From Phallusia mammillata (lineage: Eukaryota; Chordata; Ascidiacea; Phlebobranchia; Ascidiidae): a DNA stretch of 64,000 nucleotides. The DNA lies in NCBI GenBank assembly GCA_003260075.1, contig QLIY01000470.1:58950-122949 (forward strand), given 5' to 3'. This document shows, piece after piece, positions 55,201 to 57,800 of this stretch. The stretch's first letter is position 1; each line of letters opens with the position of its first letter. A program made the translations under genes and the position numbers. The notes under the pieces were generated by a model. It did not search any database and was not told the DNA's origin. It saw only the letters and a program-made list of their open reading frames with translations.

Positions 55201-57800
55201 TTAGCGACTCACGACCCATACCGGTAGCTCTATTAACGTGAGAACTCAAATTTTAAAATTTTCAATAAACCGCGTAAAGAGTACATTTATTTCAGCTTCA
55301 AGAACTCTATAATAGTTGGGTATAAGCTATAAAAACTCTGTAAAATCTCAGGTTTAATCTAAGTTTTTAAGTTTATTTCTTATTTTAATTATATAACCTC
55401 ACCCTAACCTAACCGTCGGCATTGTTACACATTTTTTACGGGTTTCAAACCCAGAACACTCCCGGGGAGGAATCCTGATAAAGGATTTTTTCTGTATGTA
55501 TGTAATTTTTATATGATGGTTCTTGCGCCACCTATCGGCATTTCGCAAACTTTTGTCATTTTGAAATCGTAAAAAATAAACCAACTCACACCATTTAATT
55601 TAACACCCTGTGTACAGGGAGTCTACTACAACGGGTGTACGCCATCTTGGATCAAATCGTATGAGATTCGCACTGGAAACAACCTGACACACTGGAACAA
55701 ATATCCTGAGAAGTTTGTCGGCAACAGCGACGACTTTTGCGTCGTGAAGCGGGATGTGCTGCCGCTAGTGTCAGGAATGCACTTCCGACTTTATCCACTG
55801 GAGGCGCAAGAAAAGCGCGCTTTGAGAATGGAACTTTATGGGTGCCCAGCTTGCGGTAAGCCAAAAAAAATTGCTTTATTCATATAATGGTAGTAATCAC
55901 ATTCCAAATCTTGCCACCTTAAAGACAAAATGATAACAACACGAATGGATACTGATAAGTTTTAGGTTGCAAAAATCTGGAACTTTCATTGTGGTTTGTA
56001 CAGAGTGATTTTTCTTATTTAGGCATGCAAGGCTTAAAATATTTCGAACAATGGTTCGCCCCCCCCCCAACAACACGAATGGATACTGATAAGTTTTAGG
56101 TTGCAAAAATCTGGAATTTTCATTGTGGTTTGTACAGAGTGATTTTTCTTATTTAGGCAGGCAAGGCTTAAAATATTTCGAACAATGGTTACACCCACTA
56201 CCAATATTCCAATCATGCGCTCAAATTTGTAAAGGTCTTTTTAAAGTATTTTACGCCTGTGTAAAGCTTCATTTAATATTGTTTGAACAATACCAGTCTC
56301 TCAAACGTTGCACTATAATTTCAGGGAGACTCTAAGTTATTTCAATCTTTTTTGTGTGTACAGACTGCTGCGACGTGCTTGGAATGGAGAGCTGTGAGAT
56401 CTGGGACACTCAGTTAAGTGCTTCCTCATTCTTGGGACAGAACTGCTACCGATGTTCGAGATACAGCAAGGCTTACCCGAAGTACGGACGTCTCAACTAC
56501 GACAGCTTCCGCGTTCAAGGTTGGATGGCAGACAGTCATGACCTTGAACCCTGGTTCCAAGTGGACTTTGTCATTGAAAAGAACGTCACCGGAGTTATTA
56601 CTCAAGGTCGGTTAACTTACGCTACTGGTAACATTCAAGTAAATTTACGGGATAGATTGTTTGTTGTTGCTCTTAAAATTGATACTTTACACCAATGGTT
56701 CTTAACCTACGCGTAAGAGTTGCAACTCCACTGACCCAACTGAGCAGACCTGGTTGTGGGCGAAACTCGTGTTTTTGACATTTTTTGAATTTGCTAACCT
56801 TGCTGGTTGTCAAAATATGCCAGCCTAGTCAAAAAGAATAGGCCTGTCTTTTAGTCTACCCATTCCAACATGGCTTAGGGGAGGTGGTACACAGCGACGC
56901 AACTCGTCGGGTGACGTTAAGTACAAGGTTGAGAACCACTGCTTTGCACGAACTTGCAACTACAACTGAACATGTTCTGTTTTTAACGGCTTTATACATT
57001 TTTGAAACGTAAACGGTTGACGCGTAATTTTTACTGATAACACCTTACTGATAAACCCCCCCCCCACAACTGAACATGTTCTGTTTTTAACGGCTTTATA
57101 CATTTTTGAAACGAAAACGGTTGACGCGTAATTTTTACTGATAAACACCTGACTTATTGGATTACACGTTCTGTTACATTGCATTGAACTTTACAGGCGG
57201 AAAATATCGCTGGGACAGATCGTACGTGACAACCTTCAACGTATCTCACAGCACGGATGGTGGAAACTGGACAATGCTAAACGATGTAAGATGAGAATAT
57301 ATGCAGCATATCTTTGTCCTGGCTGTTGTGTCTAGCAACTTGTTTACATTTTGCTTATTAGTTATATCGGTCGTTCACCAAAATTCCTTCAAATGAAATT
57401 GAAGTTTTGTTCTCAGCGACAATTAATGAATAAGAATTTGTAATTATATTTTGAAACATGGAAAGAGTGTCATTCAAAATGAAATGAGACTAGCTCGAGT
57501 CACTTTTGTAGAGATTACCTTAAGAATGTATGGCAACATGTTTAAACCTGGATTTCGTGACAGACCTTCGACGGAAATTGGGACTCCTCAAGTCACAAGA
57601 AAACGACCTTCGAGAGAGCTTTCGTTACTCGGTACATGCGGATCCACCCGATCACCTGGAAGAACTCTGCAACTCTGCGCTTGGAAGTACTCGGTTGCAG
57701 ACCTCTAAAACCCGTCAAGCCCCAAAACGATGACGATGCCCAGGATGGTGAAAATGGAAATCAAAGAGGTATCGACGACTTATTGAACAGAAGGAATTAA
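1..57800 (+). CDS. Giant secreted multidomain extracellular protein (3' part of gene, about 80 exons)
   Basis: A single spliced gene runs through the first 58 kb. Successive exons have GT-AG borders and matching phases. Domain order is five glycine-rich modules, about 55 EGF-like repeats, VWD, laminin-G-like, C8-like, EGF, VWD, laminin-G-like, GGS linker, C8-like, two EGFs, two F5/8 C domains, tail and stop at 57,798. The start codon and signal peptide lie upstream of the window. I see no transmembrane segment, so the product is probably secreted into matrix or a surface coat. The product inside the window is roughly 6,000 residues. Several exons are duplicated or broken at C/G-run junctions, so the span is not one continuous reading frame. 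I do not recognise a named orthologue; automated names such as tenascin-like or Notch-like would reflect the EGF tract only. Confidence 0.85.
25..117. repeat. 93-base C run cutting an exon
   Basis: Pure C from 25 to 117. It follows an exon fragment in mid-module and is followed by intron, so the end of the glycine core and its donor are missing. It is probably an assembly placeholder, as argued for the other runs. Confidence 0.8.
490..770. repeat. Dispersed intronic repeat, copy 1
   Basis: Shares a core (ATGGACAAAATCAGTCATG, then GGCATAAATAAA and ACTATTAAA) with stretches near 1550-1665, 11,390-11,510 and 27,030-27,165. All four lie in introns of this gene. No coding capacity is seen. It is probably a short non-autonomous element. 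The limits are approximate. Confidence 0.55.
935..1170. mobile_element. piggyBac-type MITE with TTAA target site
   Basis: The element begins CCCCTTAACGACGG and ends CGGCGTTAAGGGG, an inverted pair. It is flanked on both sides by TTAA (931-934 and 1171-1174), the piggyBac target duplication. It is 236 bases long with no open frame, so non-autonomous. An inner hairpin (GCACCCCC near 1022, GGGGGGTGC near 1052) and a single N at 1128 lie inside. It sits in the intron between exons 252-450 and 1311-1472. Confidence 0.8.
1550..1665. repeat. Dispersed intronic repeat, copy 2
   Basis: Carries AAGGTCATGCAA, ACATGGACAAAATCAGTCAT and GGCATAAATAAAAG, matching the copies at 490-770, 11,390-11,510 and 27,030-27,165. 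Confidence 0.55.
1921..3217 (+). CDS. Gly-rich module 2, beta-rich segments a and b (exons 1921-2055, 3049-3217)
   Basis: Exon 1921-2055 reads DKTIAIVHKFLGDRTG, then NQTLFVEY and SAAPCSY. Exon 3049-3217 reads VDVGAELIMPTKSV, then GGDVVFLTTAQTAL. The split codons AG+C and AG+G join properly. The exon 1921-2055 reappears at 2434-2568 after a G run (2212-2222) with about six differences, nearly all silent. The start of the second exon is also present as a truncated copy at 2954-2990. These repeats are haplotype copies, not extra modules. The HKFLGDRTG motif heads this segment in the modules at 9.0, 13.9, 17.4 and 21.6 kb. Confidence 0.75.
2434..2568 (+). other. Allelic second copy of exon 1921-2055
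   Basis: Same 135-base exon with intact splice sites, about six substitutions (one Ile/Val, others silent), and matching flanking intron. It lies directly after the G run at 2212. It is best read as the other haplotype joined in tandem. Confidence 0.75.
3751..5629 (+). CDS. Gly-rich module 2, segments c and d (exons 3751-3940, 5441-5629)
   Basis: Exon 3751-3940 reads HQITDPGTFMFGSLVV, then ITSGYGVVESE. Exon 5441-5629 reads VLHMDSAGYPAGEGPGAG, then GHGGVGG, NAYDSVYKP and GSGGGNA. The patterns GTFxF, VES, LHxDGxGY, GPGAG, AYDSVFxP and GSGGG recur in each module. Truncated allelic pieces lie at 4439-4474 and about 4487-4511. The intervening intron is inflated by a G-run join (4475) and an N join (5137). 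Confidence 0.75.
4893..5385. repeat. 245-base tandem duplication in intron, joined at an N
   Basis: The stretch starting CAACTGTTGACAAGAGG at 4893 begins again at 5138, immediately after the single N at 5137, and is almost identical. It is likely an unresolved assembly overlap. Confidence 0.7.
6101..7603 (+). CDS. Gly-rich module 2, glycine core e (exons 6101-6268 and 7421-7603)
   Basis: Exon 6101-6268 reads GSVKGGSGGGYLHWKLG, then LLEMNGLLSACG, GGGSGGSILI and NVTGHG. Exon 7421-7603 reads EFSVRGGNGG, then GAGAGGRIAILC and YQYGGAYTDAGG. This is the most conserved part of the module: GGGSGGSILI, a GHGxLSVRGGNG turn and GGGGGRIAI. The first exon reappears at 6853-7020 after a G run at 6345, as an allelic copy. 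Confidence 0.8.
6853..7020 (+). other. Allelic second copy of exon 6101-6268
   Basis: The 168-base exon and its flanks are repeated with a few differences (for example Ser/Thr in the NASGSN stretch). It is a haplotype duplicate caused by the G-run join. Confidence 0.75.
8096..9154 (+). CDS. Gly-rich module 2 segment f and module 3 segment a (exons 8096-8343, 8945-9154)
   Basis: Exon 8096-8343 reads GTAYVEENLRPPQYRHLKY, then TYVHVDNEG and HYEFDEAELTGHARLIFYHP. Exon 8945-9154 reads ISVTVEIHKFIGDRTG, then RVFVEYTP and APCSFLIEAGSEIIFP. Both match module 1-2 in order and spacing. A 65-base G run (8687-8751) sits in the intron between them. Confidence 0.8.
8687..8751. repeat. 65-base G run in intron
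   Basis: Pure G. I see no clear repeated flank here, so it may hide a true gap. It is likely a placeholder of the same kind as the C runs. Confidence 0.75.
9594..11002 (+). CDS. Gly-rich module 3, segments b-d (exons 9594-9860, 10627-10768, 10892-11002)
   Basis: Exon 9594-9860 reads STFAGRITGIHKLFVSRGG, DVVFISTSNTAI and NPGNFSFSWFYV. Exon 10627-10768 reads VKYFGNLYANIAEIQC, FHLDGRGH and EGPGAGRT. Exon 10892-11002 reads GLGAGHGGQGG, TAYDSVFTP and GSGGG. A G-run join at 10,421 repeats about 200 bases of intron. A 41-base G run (10,787-10,827) follows the donor at 10,769. Confidence 0.8.
10787..10827. repeat. 41-base G run in intron
   Basis: Pure G shortly after a splice donor. It is a probable assembly placeholder. 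Confidence 0.75.
11390..11515. repeat. Dispersed intronic repeat, copy 3
   Basis: AAGGTCATGCAAGTTGC, GGCATAAACA and TATTAAAATC match the copies at 490-770, 1550-1665 and 27,030-27,165. Confidence 0.5.
11577..13235 (+). CDS. Gly-rich module 3, glycine core e and start of f (exons 11577-11762, 12455-12542, 12990-13235)
   Basis: Exon 11577-11762 reads GQGGSGGGYLQWFVGDLIEM, then GGGSGGTVLI. Exon 12455-12542 reads GHGLVDVRGGNGG and GGGGAGGRIAIHC. Exon 12990-13235 reads YRYSYGGSFL, then SSYVEENLRPPQYR and LQVDH. Here the core carries one extra intron compared with the next module. A G-run join (12,031) and an N join (12,409, 45-base repeat) enlarge the first intron. Confidence 0.8.
13688..14445 (+). 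CDS. Gly-rich module 3 end and module 4 segment a (exons 13688-13943, 14313-14445)
   Basis: Exon 13688-13943 reads YVHVDNEGILVPVASVLM, YYEIDEMHLTGAARLIVE, then VIHKFLGDKTGKMHIRHNQ. Exon 14313-14445 reads VVHVEVKEST, APCSFLVDETAEIEMPTEV. It fuses the end of one module with the HKFLGDKTG start of the next, with no intron at that border. Confidence 0.8.
14821..16184 (+). CDS. Gly-rich module 4, segments b-d (exons 14821-15359, 16036-16184)
   Basis: Exon 14821-15359 reads TMTGVHSMFIENLAQVHF, then QGNFTVSVADI, SGLVDLESQAFITLDG and GPGAGESSSSG. It contains a C-run join at 15,187-15,195: bases about 15,085-15,185 are repeated at 15,196-15,300, so the true exon is shorter. Exon 16036-16184 reads SNSMNDTHDT, YGSVFTPTTKGSGG and GGLGGGSLIMK. 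Two further C runs (15,599 and 15,919) duplicate the intron. Confidence 0.75.
16524..17090 (+). CDS. Gly-rich module 4, core e plus f in one long exon
   Basis: This uninterrupted 567-base exon is the cleanest view of the module. It reads VGKTLHLDGLLSSHG, GGSGGSILIEATNFTGHG, ELSVRGGDG, GGGGGGGRIGVHL, YGGKYTTEGG, then TLYKYESRRGPQYRELKY, LLKIDAGA, MVMEDATEFYEFDE and VSVLFYHP. Residues 1-85 are the glycine core and 105-189 the beta-rich end. It is flanked by phase-0 introns. Confidence 0.85.
17373..19197 (+). CDS. Gly-rich module 5, segments a-d (exons 17373-17506, 17601-17757, 18187-18522, 19000-19197)
   Basis: Exons read VDMVAHELTGDKQGIITVRD; FDISEGGEVVLPTTVIL and RMTGVHELVVEKDA; LFDKSNPYDKRRTGVQVP with LTLKKGGLFTSET; then ILTADKAGDGPNTGRG, CGSYGCSGG, YDSIFRPLSPGSGGG. 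A C run at 18,391-18,400 repeats about 75 coding bases (18,315-18,390 versus 18,401-18,477). The d segment has gained two cysteines. Confidence 0.75.
18530..18610 (+). repeat. Possible tRNA-like fragment in intron
   Basis: GTAAGTTCGAATCCCAACG near 18,558 resembles an RNA polymerase III B box. No convincing A box precedes it. It could be a degraded SINE; weak. Confidence 0.25.
19821..20911 (+). CDS. Gly-rich module 5, core e, ending in a furin-type site (exons 19821-20002, 20565-20911)
   Basis: Exon 19821-20002 reads GTVGGRGGGHIDIIVG, FVMDGELSSRGED, SGGSGGSIVVATSTFSGVG. Exon 20565-20911 reads LGGRGYSW, TGGGSGA, a C run, then RVAIHLFLRRSNVR, GYGAPGTLYIEE. Near the end comes SSRRRRSTD (about 20,878-20,904), which fits the furin rule R-X-R/K-R. 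The C run replaces what should be a short Gly-Gly piece and throws the two halves into different frames. Confidence 0.75.
20635..20689. repeat. 55-base C run inside an exon
   Basis: It sits between GGGSGA and RVAIH, where every sister module has only two or three glycines. Its length breaks the reading frame, which argues that it is not real coding sequence. Confidence 0.85.
21090..21345 (-). mobile_element. tRNA-derived SINE, copy 1
   Basis: On the minus strand, 21,270 to 21,194 reads as a tRNA-like head: TAGCTCAGTTGGTAGAGC (A box) then GCGGGTTCGAATTCC (B box), with pairable anticodon arms around CCGAAAA. The acceptor stem has two mismatches. The part with + strand GGCGTCATACCGAATCATTC, about 21,128-21,147, recurs near 46,228. 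Repetition favours a SINE over a working tRNA gene. It sits in an intron, opposite to the host gene. Confidence 0.7.
21394..22448 (+). CDS. Degenerate module 5 end and a sixth, diverged module start (exons 21394-21745, 22122-22448)
   Basis: Exon 21394-21745 reads KMLIVDNENRQSTQYCVM, RLRLDELRLTRKGCVYL, then SVWRMTGDRTGQVLVADN, the HKFLGDRTG counterpart. Exon 22122-22448 reads REGLLRLPMYTRTN, GALHMTVATNTGSLDL, ITCVVTDEERGQYRFSTL. The order still follows f-a-b-c but with extra cysteines and weaker identity. Confidence 0.7.
23131..24290 (+). CDS. Last glycine-rich module, segments c-e (exons 23131-23337, 23574-23674, 23938-about 24290)
   Basis: Exons read FDIDAGARFKIGDTIQV with GGGSGGGYTCSRCGGG; CSGGRQHGSTCFPSVIGSGG; and GGALHLTASGLGLIDG, NNGGGSGGSILINNHWFEGW, RGGGGGGGRIKTHS. 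The GGGSGGSILI and GGGGGRI marks are kept. The long exon then runs without a break into the first EGF repeats. Two C-run joins (22,605; 22,915) duplicate the preceding intron. Confidence 0.75.
24291..25420 (+). CDS. EGF-like repeats 1-5 (exons 23938-24744 end, 25233 onward)
   Basis: Cys-rich units follow the glycine region: CGCLSG..VCDCDPGYVGFAC; CNGRGTC..CVCDPGYVGLRC; CHGNGVC..CECDPCHHGVNC; CQCNSCYSG..CDIEC; then CACDYPDFWTGEKC. The spacing CxC-x5-GxxC is the usual EGF end. Such tandem EGFs serve as rod-like spacers and binding surfaces outside cells. Confidence 0.8.
25233..26621 (+). CDS. EGF-like repeats 5-11, exon scrambled by three C-run joins
   Basis: This long exon encodes units ending CFCEPGWIGHDC, CKCHGNYYGDSC, CECHSCWTGRDC, ACDPLSGWRGDLC, CYCDAGWRGVAC and CSDGWMGPAC. 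After a C run at 25,688 the stretch 25,418-25,685 is read again. At 26,098 a piece copied from the upstream intron (compare 25,162-25,216) appears, then another C run and a third start of the same coding stretch. A 45-base C run (26,415-26,459) replaces one Gly codon between CP and EPDC. The real exon is about 950 bases. Confidence 0.75.
26415..26459. repeat. 45-base C run inside an EGF exon
   Basis: It falls where sister repeats have PDCPGEPDC: the Gly codon is replaced by C. By chance 45 is a multiple of three, so a false 15-proline tract would be translated. Confidence 0.85.
26687..28428 (+). CDS. EGF-like repeats 12-17 and start of 18 (exons 26687-26837, 27265-27384, 27611-27732, 28239-28428)
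   Basis: Units read SGNCECDPGWSGVGC, CSGNG..CKCFYHTGFKGELC, VPGCPG..CSGRGDC..CTCNPGWRGIGC, PDCPGAPDCHGRGTC..GWMGIDC, SPCVHGGQEPP..CSCDPGWSGVGC and CECDYASGWKGPLC. Splice phases alternate 1 and 0 at fixed places in the four-EGF cycle (after CPG and after HGxQ). No joins disturb this block. Confidence 0.85.
27030..27165. repeat. Dispersed intronic repeat, copy 4
   Basis: AAGGTCATGTAAGTAGCC, ACATGGACAAAATCAGCCAT and AACTATTAAATTGAG match the other three copies. Confidence 0.55.
27770..28080. repeat. Possible 3' end of a non-LTR element in intron
   Basis: This intron stretch is richer in GC than its surroundings and ends GAAATAAACTTAACTTAACTC (about 28,041-28,061), a short tandem tail of the kind found at LINE/SINE 3' ends. 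No coding sequence is seen. Weak. Confidence 0.3.
28889..30996 (+). CDS. EGF-like repeats 18-24 start (exons 28889-29130, 29563-29736, 30760-30996)
   Basis: Exons read CNSALAFCECTPGWIGIGC, PDCPGKPDCNNRGTC, GWMGDGC, CEHGTQVPP; then CYSGSGC, CSGRGKC, CECDTGYWGDLC, CSGHGTC; then CLCDEGWSGDGC, PDCPGEPNCNGRGIC and GWIGESC. Truncated allelic copies lie at 29,291-29,314 and 30,158-30,220, each next to a C run (29,315; 30,147). The intron 29,737-30,146 and 30,221-30,759 is one intron read twice. Confidence 0.8.
30258..30336. mobile_element. Short hAT-type MITE remnant
   Basis: CAGTGGTTT at the start and AAACCACTG at the end form an inverted pair, about 79 bases apart. The flanking octamers (CTATTGAG, ATGTAGAG) match only partly. 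The other haplotype near 29,766 has CAGCGG and an upstream octamer closer to the right flank. Likely a decayed copy. Confidence 0.4.
31182..31341 (+). CDS. EGF-like repeats 24-25 exon (first copy)
   Basis: Reads SSDGQTCVCHRCYSGLAC, CSNQGKCDPDLQECVC, then VGDAWVGDKC. Begins in phase 0 after GTTTTGCAG and ends in phase 1. The second copy is at 32,856-33,015. Confidence 0.8.
31400..32100. repeat. 17-base minisatellite (CTTAAACGCATAATTCA type) in intron
   Basis: Units of ACTTAAACGCATAATTC with variants (CATACGCCC, CATCATTCAGAT) follow one another across the intron. They are interrupted by C runs at 31,387, 31,501, 31,735 and 32,096. A 90-base spacer starting GAAAAATGATCTGC occurs at 31,513 and 31,744, so part of the array is a haplotype duplicate. 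The true copy number cannot be read from this sequence. Confidence 0.8.
32432..32600 (+). CDS. EGF-like repeats 26-27 exon (first copy)
   Basis: Reads GCPGKDGSCNGNGAC, CECYPGWEGDDC, CPEQCNGHGSCLD and YPRRCK. The second copy is at 33,387-33,555 with few changes (E/D). Confidence 0.8.
32856..33555 (+). other. Allelic second copies of the two preceding exons (32856-33015, 33387-33555)
   Basis: Both exons and the intron between them return after the C run at 32,831. The intron here lacks the minisatellite but holds a 32-base C run (33,316-33,347). This gives a false exon order P-Q-P-Q. Coding differences are nearly all silent. Confidence 0.8.
33316..33347. repeat. 32-base C run in intron
   Basis: Placeholder-type run. 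It lies where the other copy of this intron has the minisatellite array, so it may hide collapsed repeat sequence. Confidence 0.75.
34032..35715 (+). CDS. EGF-like repeats 27-34 (exons 34032-34156, 34480-34689, 35077-35327, 35543-35715)
   Basis: Exons read CESTWGGEFC, CVNGSNV, CEACYAGVGC; then CYYELGFKGPTC, VPGCPG, CTGHGQC, CQCDTGWKGVAC; then PDCLGRGTC, CENPYMGDSC, CECDPCYSGDSC; then CDCGFNGWRGDVC, VPGCPG, CVCVEGWSGNGC. The last exon is cut by a C run at 35,716 just after CH. A partial repeat of the 35,263-35,327 coding end lies at 35,727-35,792. Confidence 0.8.
36034..36286 (+). CDS. EGF-like repeats 35 (second half) to 37
   Basis: Begins directly after a C run, without a splice acceptor. 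It reads SVLESLPVCECEPGFYGVAC, then CANGS, CAPCYHGHAC, CSGVGSC and GGRGEFC. In the four-EGF cycle, repeat 35 should begin with a PDCPG..DCxGRGxC half that is absent here, so sequence is missing between 35,715 and 36,034. Confidence 0.75.
36680..39818 (+). CDS. EGF-like repeats 38-46 and start of 47 (exons 36680-36853, 37275-37547, 37961-38137, 38906-39073, 39657-39818)
   Basis: Exons read CSGHGTC, CFCSPGWIGEGC, CNGRGEC; then CAEGWMGTSC, CDACYHGTSC, CDCTDEQG, GWWGDYC; then CNQGWTGSGC, PDCPGEPDCNYRGTC; then GWFGEAC, CDSCHTGLAC, CAGQGSC; then CTGRGHC, CYSGWKGDGC, PDCPGFPDC. C runs at 36,537, 36,901, 38,242 and 38,382 repeat exon ends and introns (for example 36,911-36,943 and 38,251-38,277). Confidence 0.85.
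40435..41096 (+). CDS. EGF-like repeats 47-51 start (exons 40435-40656, 40923-41096)
   Basis: Reads SPPRCVNCSSGWIGSSC, CIHGTENPP, CSSQCYSGDAC, CSGRGTC, CVCDEG; then FQGSSC, CPGEPMCTNRGTC, CVCKPGFGGDDC, CPGTPYCNARG. A partial copy of the second exon is at 41,188-41,266 after the C run at 41,178. The strict four-repeat cycle ends around repeat 49. Confidence 0.8.
41898..42737 (+). CDS. EGF 51 end and laminin-type EGF-like region (exons 41898-42046, 42424-42524, 42593-42737)
   Basis: Exons read CLLVNEAPQCVCEHRFDG, CRSRYTGSDCERC; VPCFHGYGRAGNDTQC, GHWVGSTC; TCKTGWDAPLCTTC, CHQDYVGAGHC. The short CxxGWxxxxCxxC spacing resembles laminin-type EGFs. The last two exons recur at 43,289-43,389 and 43,458-43,602 as the other haplotype. 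Confidence 0.75.
43289..43602 (+). other. Allelic second copies of exons 42424-42524 and 42593-42737
   Basis: Both exons, the 68-base intron between them and about 330 bases of upstream intron return after the C run at 42,946. Protein-level change is essentially nil. Confidence 0.8.
44184..44822 (+). CDS. Linker region of unknown fold (exons 44184-44395, 44699-44822)
   Basis: Reads PIINCVTPRSEESDGIAWFG, FIVDQNNQRRIQVSL, then SLTDESMINWYVKNPLSS and DLPICNQSQTATQ. Only two cysteines, so not EGF. Possibly a small beta domain between the laminin-type EGFs and the last two EGFs. I do not recognise it. Confidence 0.7.
44916..45159 (+). CDS. EGF-like repeats 54-55
   Basis: Reads GYCACIHGYWGSSC, CPGGGLNPCYGHGVC, CSCGSNY, CRTCKDGWVGIDC, then CPG. 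It is the last pair before the VWD domain. Donor GTGAGT at 45,160. Confidence 0.85.
45665..46882 (+). CDS. First von Willebrand D (VWD) domain (exons 45665-45867, 45934-46028, 46480-46644, 46747-46882)
   Basis: After an acidic, Asn/Thr-rich spacer comes HFTTFDGSLYNMQKSGDFVL, the typical VWD start (FDGxxYxF..G.YVL). It continues IRTVPCNG, CVSAVAFKLSNNNVLVVQAG, CEVHVVGQHLNLVI and the closing GLMGSCNGNTTDDFTT, matching the VWD GLCGxxxGxxxDDF end. The first Cys of the GLCG motif is replaced by Met. VWD domains drive disulphide-linked assembly in mucins and von Willebrand factor; this likely contributes to multimerisation here. Confidence 0.8.
46120..46400 (-). mobile_element. tRNA-derived SINE, copy 2
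   Basis: Shares with 21,090-21,345 the stretch GGCGTCATACCGAATCATTC (near 46,228) and the tRNA-like part TGGGATTCGAGCCCACGACA (near 46,305, B box on minus strand). Its A-box side is more decayed. It lies in a VWD intron, opposite to the gene. Confidence 0.65.
46979..48448 (+). CDS. First laminin-G-like (ConA-fold) domain (exons 46979-47550, 48181-48448)
   Basis: Reads DGCLAFNGTIITT, SDYDVSFELDVRVG, then INTWYHVAVTWKKNDAMMQ, GFGMKVDNVRIWKGELERTQ and LASLFTFSEG. The WxHVAxTW and VRIWxxxL marks are those of LamG-like jelly-roll domains. A C run at 47,307 repeats about 75 coding bases with silent changes only. Another at 47,674 gives a copy of the exon end at 47,685-47,753. The true exon is about 480 bases. 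Confidence 0.75.
48542..48776. mobile_element. hAT-type MITE with 8-base target duplication
   Basis: Starts CAGTGGTTACCAACCT and ends AGGTTGGGAACCACTG, inverted with one mismatch. Flanks are CATTAGAC (48,534-48,541) and CATTAGAA (48,777-48,784), an 8-base hAT target duplication with one change. 235 bases, no coding sequence. It lies in an intron. Confidence 0.85.
48877..49347 (+). CDS. First C8-like cysteine domain
   Basis: Reads GHVARDSVSGNNFYMIG, then ETCQSLIYSDTLNQQC, YFYQSCVADGMG, LAYADFCQSALC and TALCTSQPQYLQTTYRC. The pattern CxxLI..C..YxxxCVxD..AYAxxC resembles C8 domains that follow VWD in mucins, zonadhesin and von Willebrand factor. Here a laminin-G-like domain stands between VWD and C8, which is unusual. 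Family call by pattern only. Confidence 0.6.
49734..50199 (+). CDS. EGF-like repeat and start of second VWD domain
   Basis: Reads VCSCVTGWFGTAC, CPGGSSNPCSGFGKC, CTCPINFAQNSVDC, CATGYTGKDC, then SGEYITYDGVSYKLPLDGEF with LVNSSELGVYVRQ. The ITYDGVSYKL..GEFVLV stretch repeats the VWD opening seen at 45.8 kb. A C run at 49,893 repeats about 105 coding bases, so the exon is shorter than drawn. Confidence 0.75.
50426..51907 (+). CDS. Second VWD domain and second laminin-G-like domain
   Basis: The long exon opens SRSRRSSDSG, a furin-type R-X-R-R site inside the VWD. It continues SNYVVIRVPLPMTGL, DPLFWINGNKIYIEKGLENG, LGVNLTHNIVRINV, the VWD middle strands. After NCIAFGRYNHS the laminin-G-like part follows: AVECYVKLAHKNGFGVFFSY, WGMFVINCHRSSGDVWINY, FVGSIDECHLWTRNLD and LTGVWQFDEGAG. 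A C run at 50,573 repeats about 80 bases. The VWD closing GLMGxCxGNxxDD motif is not evident, so this copy is diverged. Confidence 0.7.
52203..52478 (+). CDS. Gly-Gly-Ser linker exon
   Basis: After a 63-base C run the exon encodes about ten GGS units, a six-glycine stretch and GGVGSG, then LTHGTFWTPSDCPVVG and DDVDSPDDCGCT. Codons for Gly and Ser vary (GGT, GGA, GGC; TCT, TCC, AGC, AGT), so it is not a young microsatellite. It is a flexible spacer before the second C8-like domain. The frame before the C run (GCP) and after it disagree, so the run length is not real. Confidence 0.75.
52207..52269. repeat. 63-base C run inside the linker exon
   Basis: The run separates GC(P) from the GGS repeat and puts them in different frames. 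Sequence may be missing here. Confidence 0.85.
53131..53352 (+). CDS. Second C8-like cysteine domain
   Basis: Reads TPEPPIQVFDDNDTSWAEDA, then CRDALSPMMDNPLC, FMEQCIQEVLLHNDTAC and LADAYVGVC. Spacing parallels the domain at 49.0-49.3 kb (CxxLI..C..YxxxC..AYAxxC), supporting a duplicated VWD-LamG-C8 unit. Split codons AG+T and AG+A join to neighbours. Confidence 0.65.
53644..53959 (+). CDS. Two EGF domains, second Ca-binding type (exons 53644-53780, 53852-53959)
   Basis: First: PCISNPCQNDGVCDNRDG, CNCTCGWSGVNCEI. Second: INECEVNLCQNGAQCVDEIC, YHCICTAGYAGFFC. The I-N-E-C opening formed across the intron (ATC A/AC GAA TGC) is the Ca-binding EGF signature, but the usual D/N-x-x-x-x-Y/F consensus is only partly kept. 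These are Notch/Fibrillin-style EGFs, unlike the tenascin-style ones upstream. Confidence 0.85.
54528..55855 (+). CDS. F5/8 type C (discoidin) domain 1 (exons 54528-54663, 55080-55173, 55618-55855)
   Basis: Reads CMDPLGIEECTIADEQFSAS, ARLYNSGW, ASAWIPSDDDWEPWIQVSF, RITAIATQG, SWIKSYEIRTGNN and ALRMELYGCPAC. C-x-xPLGxE..I.D.QxxAS, WxPxxxDxxxWIQVxF, and LRxELxGC are the discoidin marks. The family binds phospholipid, collagen or glycans. C runs at 54,387, 54,844 and 54,954 repeat intron sequence, and a 9-base stub of the second exon lies at 54,944. Confidence 0.9.
56364..57800 (+). CDS. F5/8 type C domain 2, C-terminal tail and stop (exons 56364-56606, 57197-57285, 57564-57800)
   Basis: Reads DCCDVLGMESCEIWDTQLSA, GRLNYDSFRVQGWMADSHDL, EPWFQVDFVIEKNVTGVITQ; GGKYRWDRSYVTTFNVSHST, GGNWTMLND; then FDGNWDSSSHKKTTFERAFV, TRYMRIHPITWKNSATLRLE, LGCRPL. 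The last acceptor is the CAG at 57,561-57,563. The tail is hydrophilic (PQNDDDAQDGENG..LLNRRN) and ends TAA at 57,798-57,800. No membrane anchor or GPI signal follows. Confidence 0.9.
56693..56941. mobile_element. hAT-type MITE with 8-base target duplication
   Basis: Starts CAATGGTTCTTAACCT and ends AGGTTGAGAACCACTG. Flanks CTTTACAC (56,685-56,692) and CTTTGCAC (56,942-56,949) are an 8-base duplication with one change. 249 bases, in the intron within the second discoidin domain. Confidence 0.8.

Noticed and set aside
57530..57733. Open frame at the gene end as the C-terminus
   Set aside because: The frame starting at acceptor 57,564 gives a full discoidin ending (TRYMRIHP, LRLEVLGC); the other frame does not.
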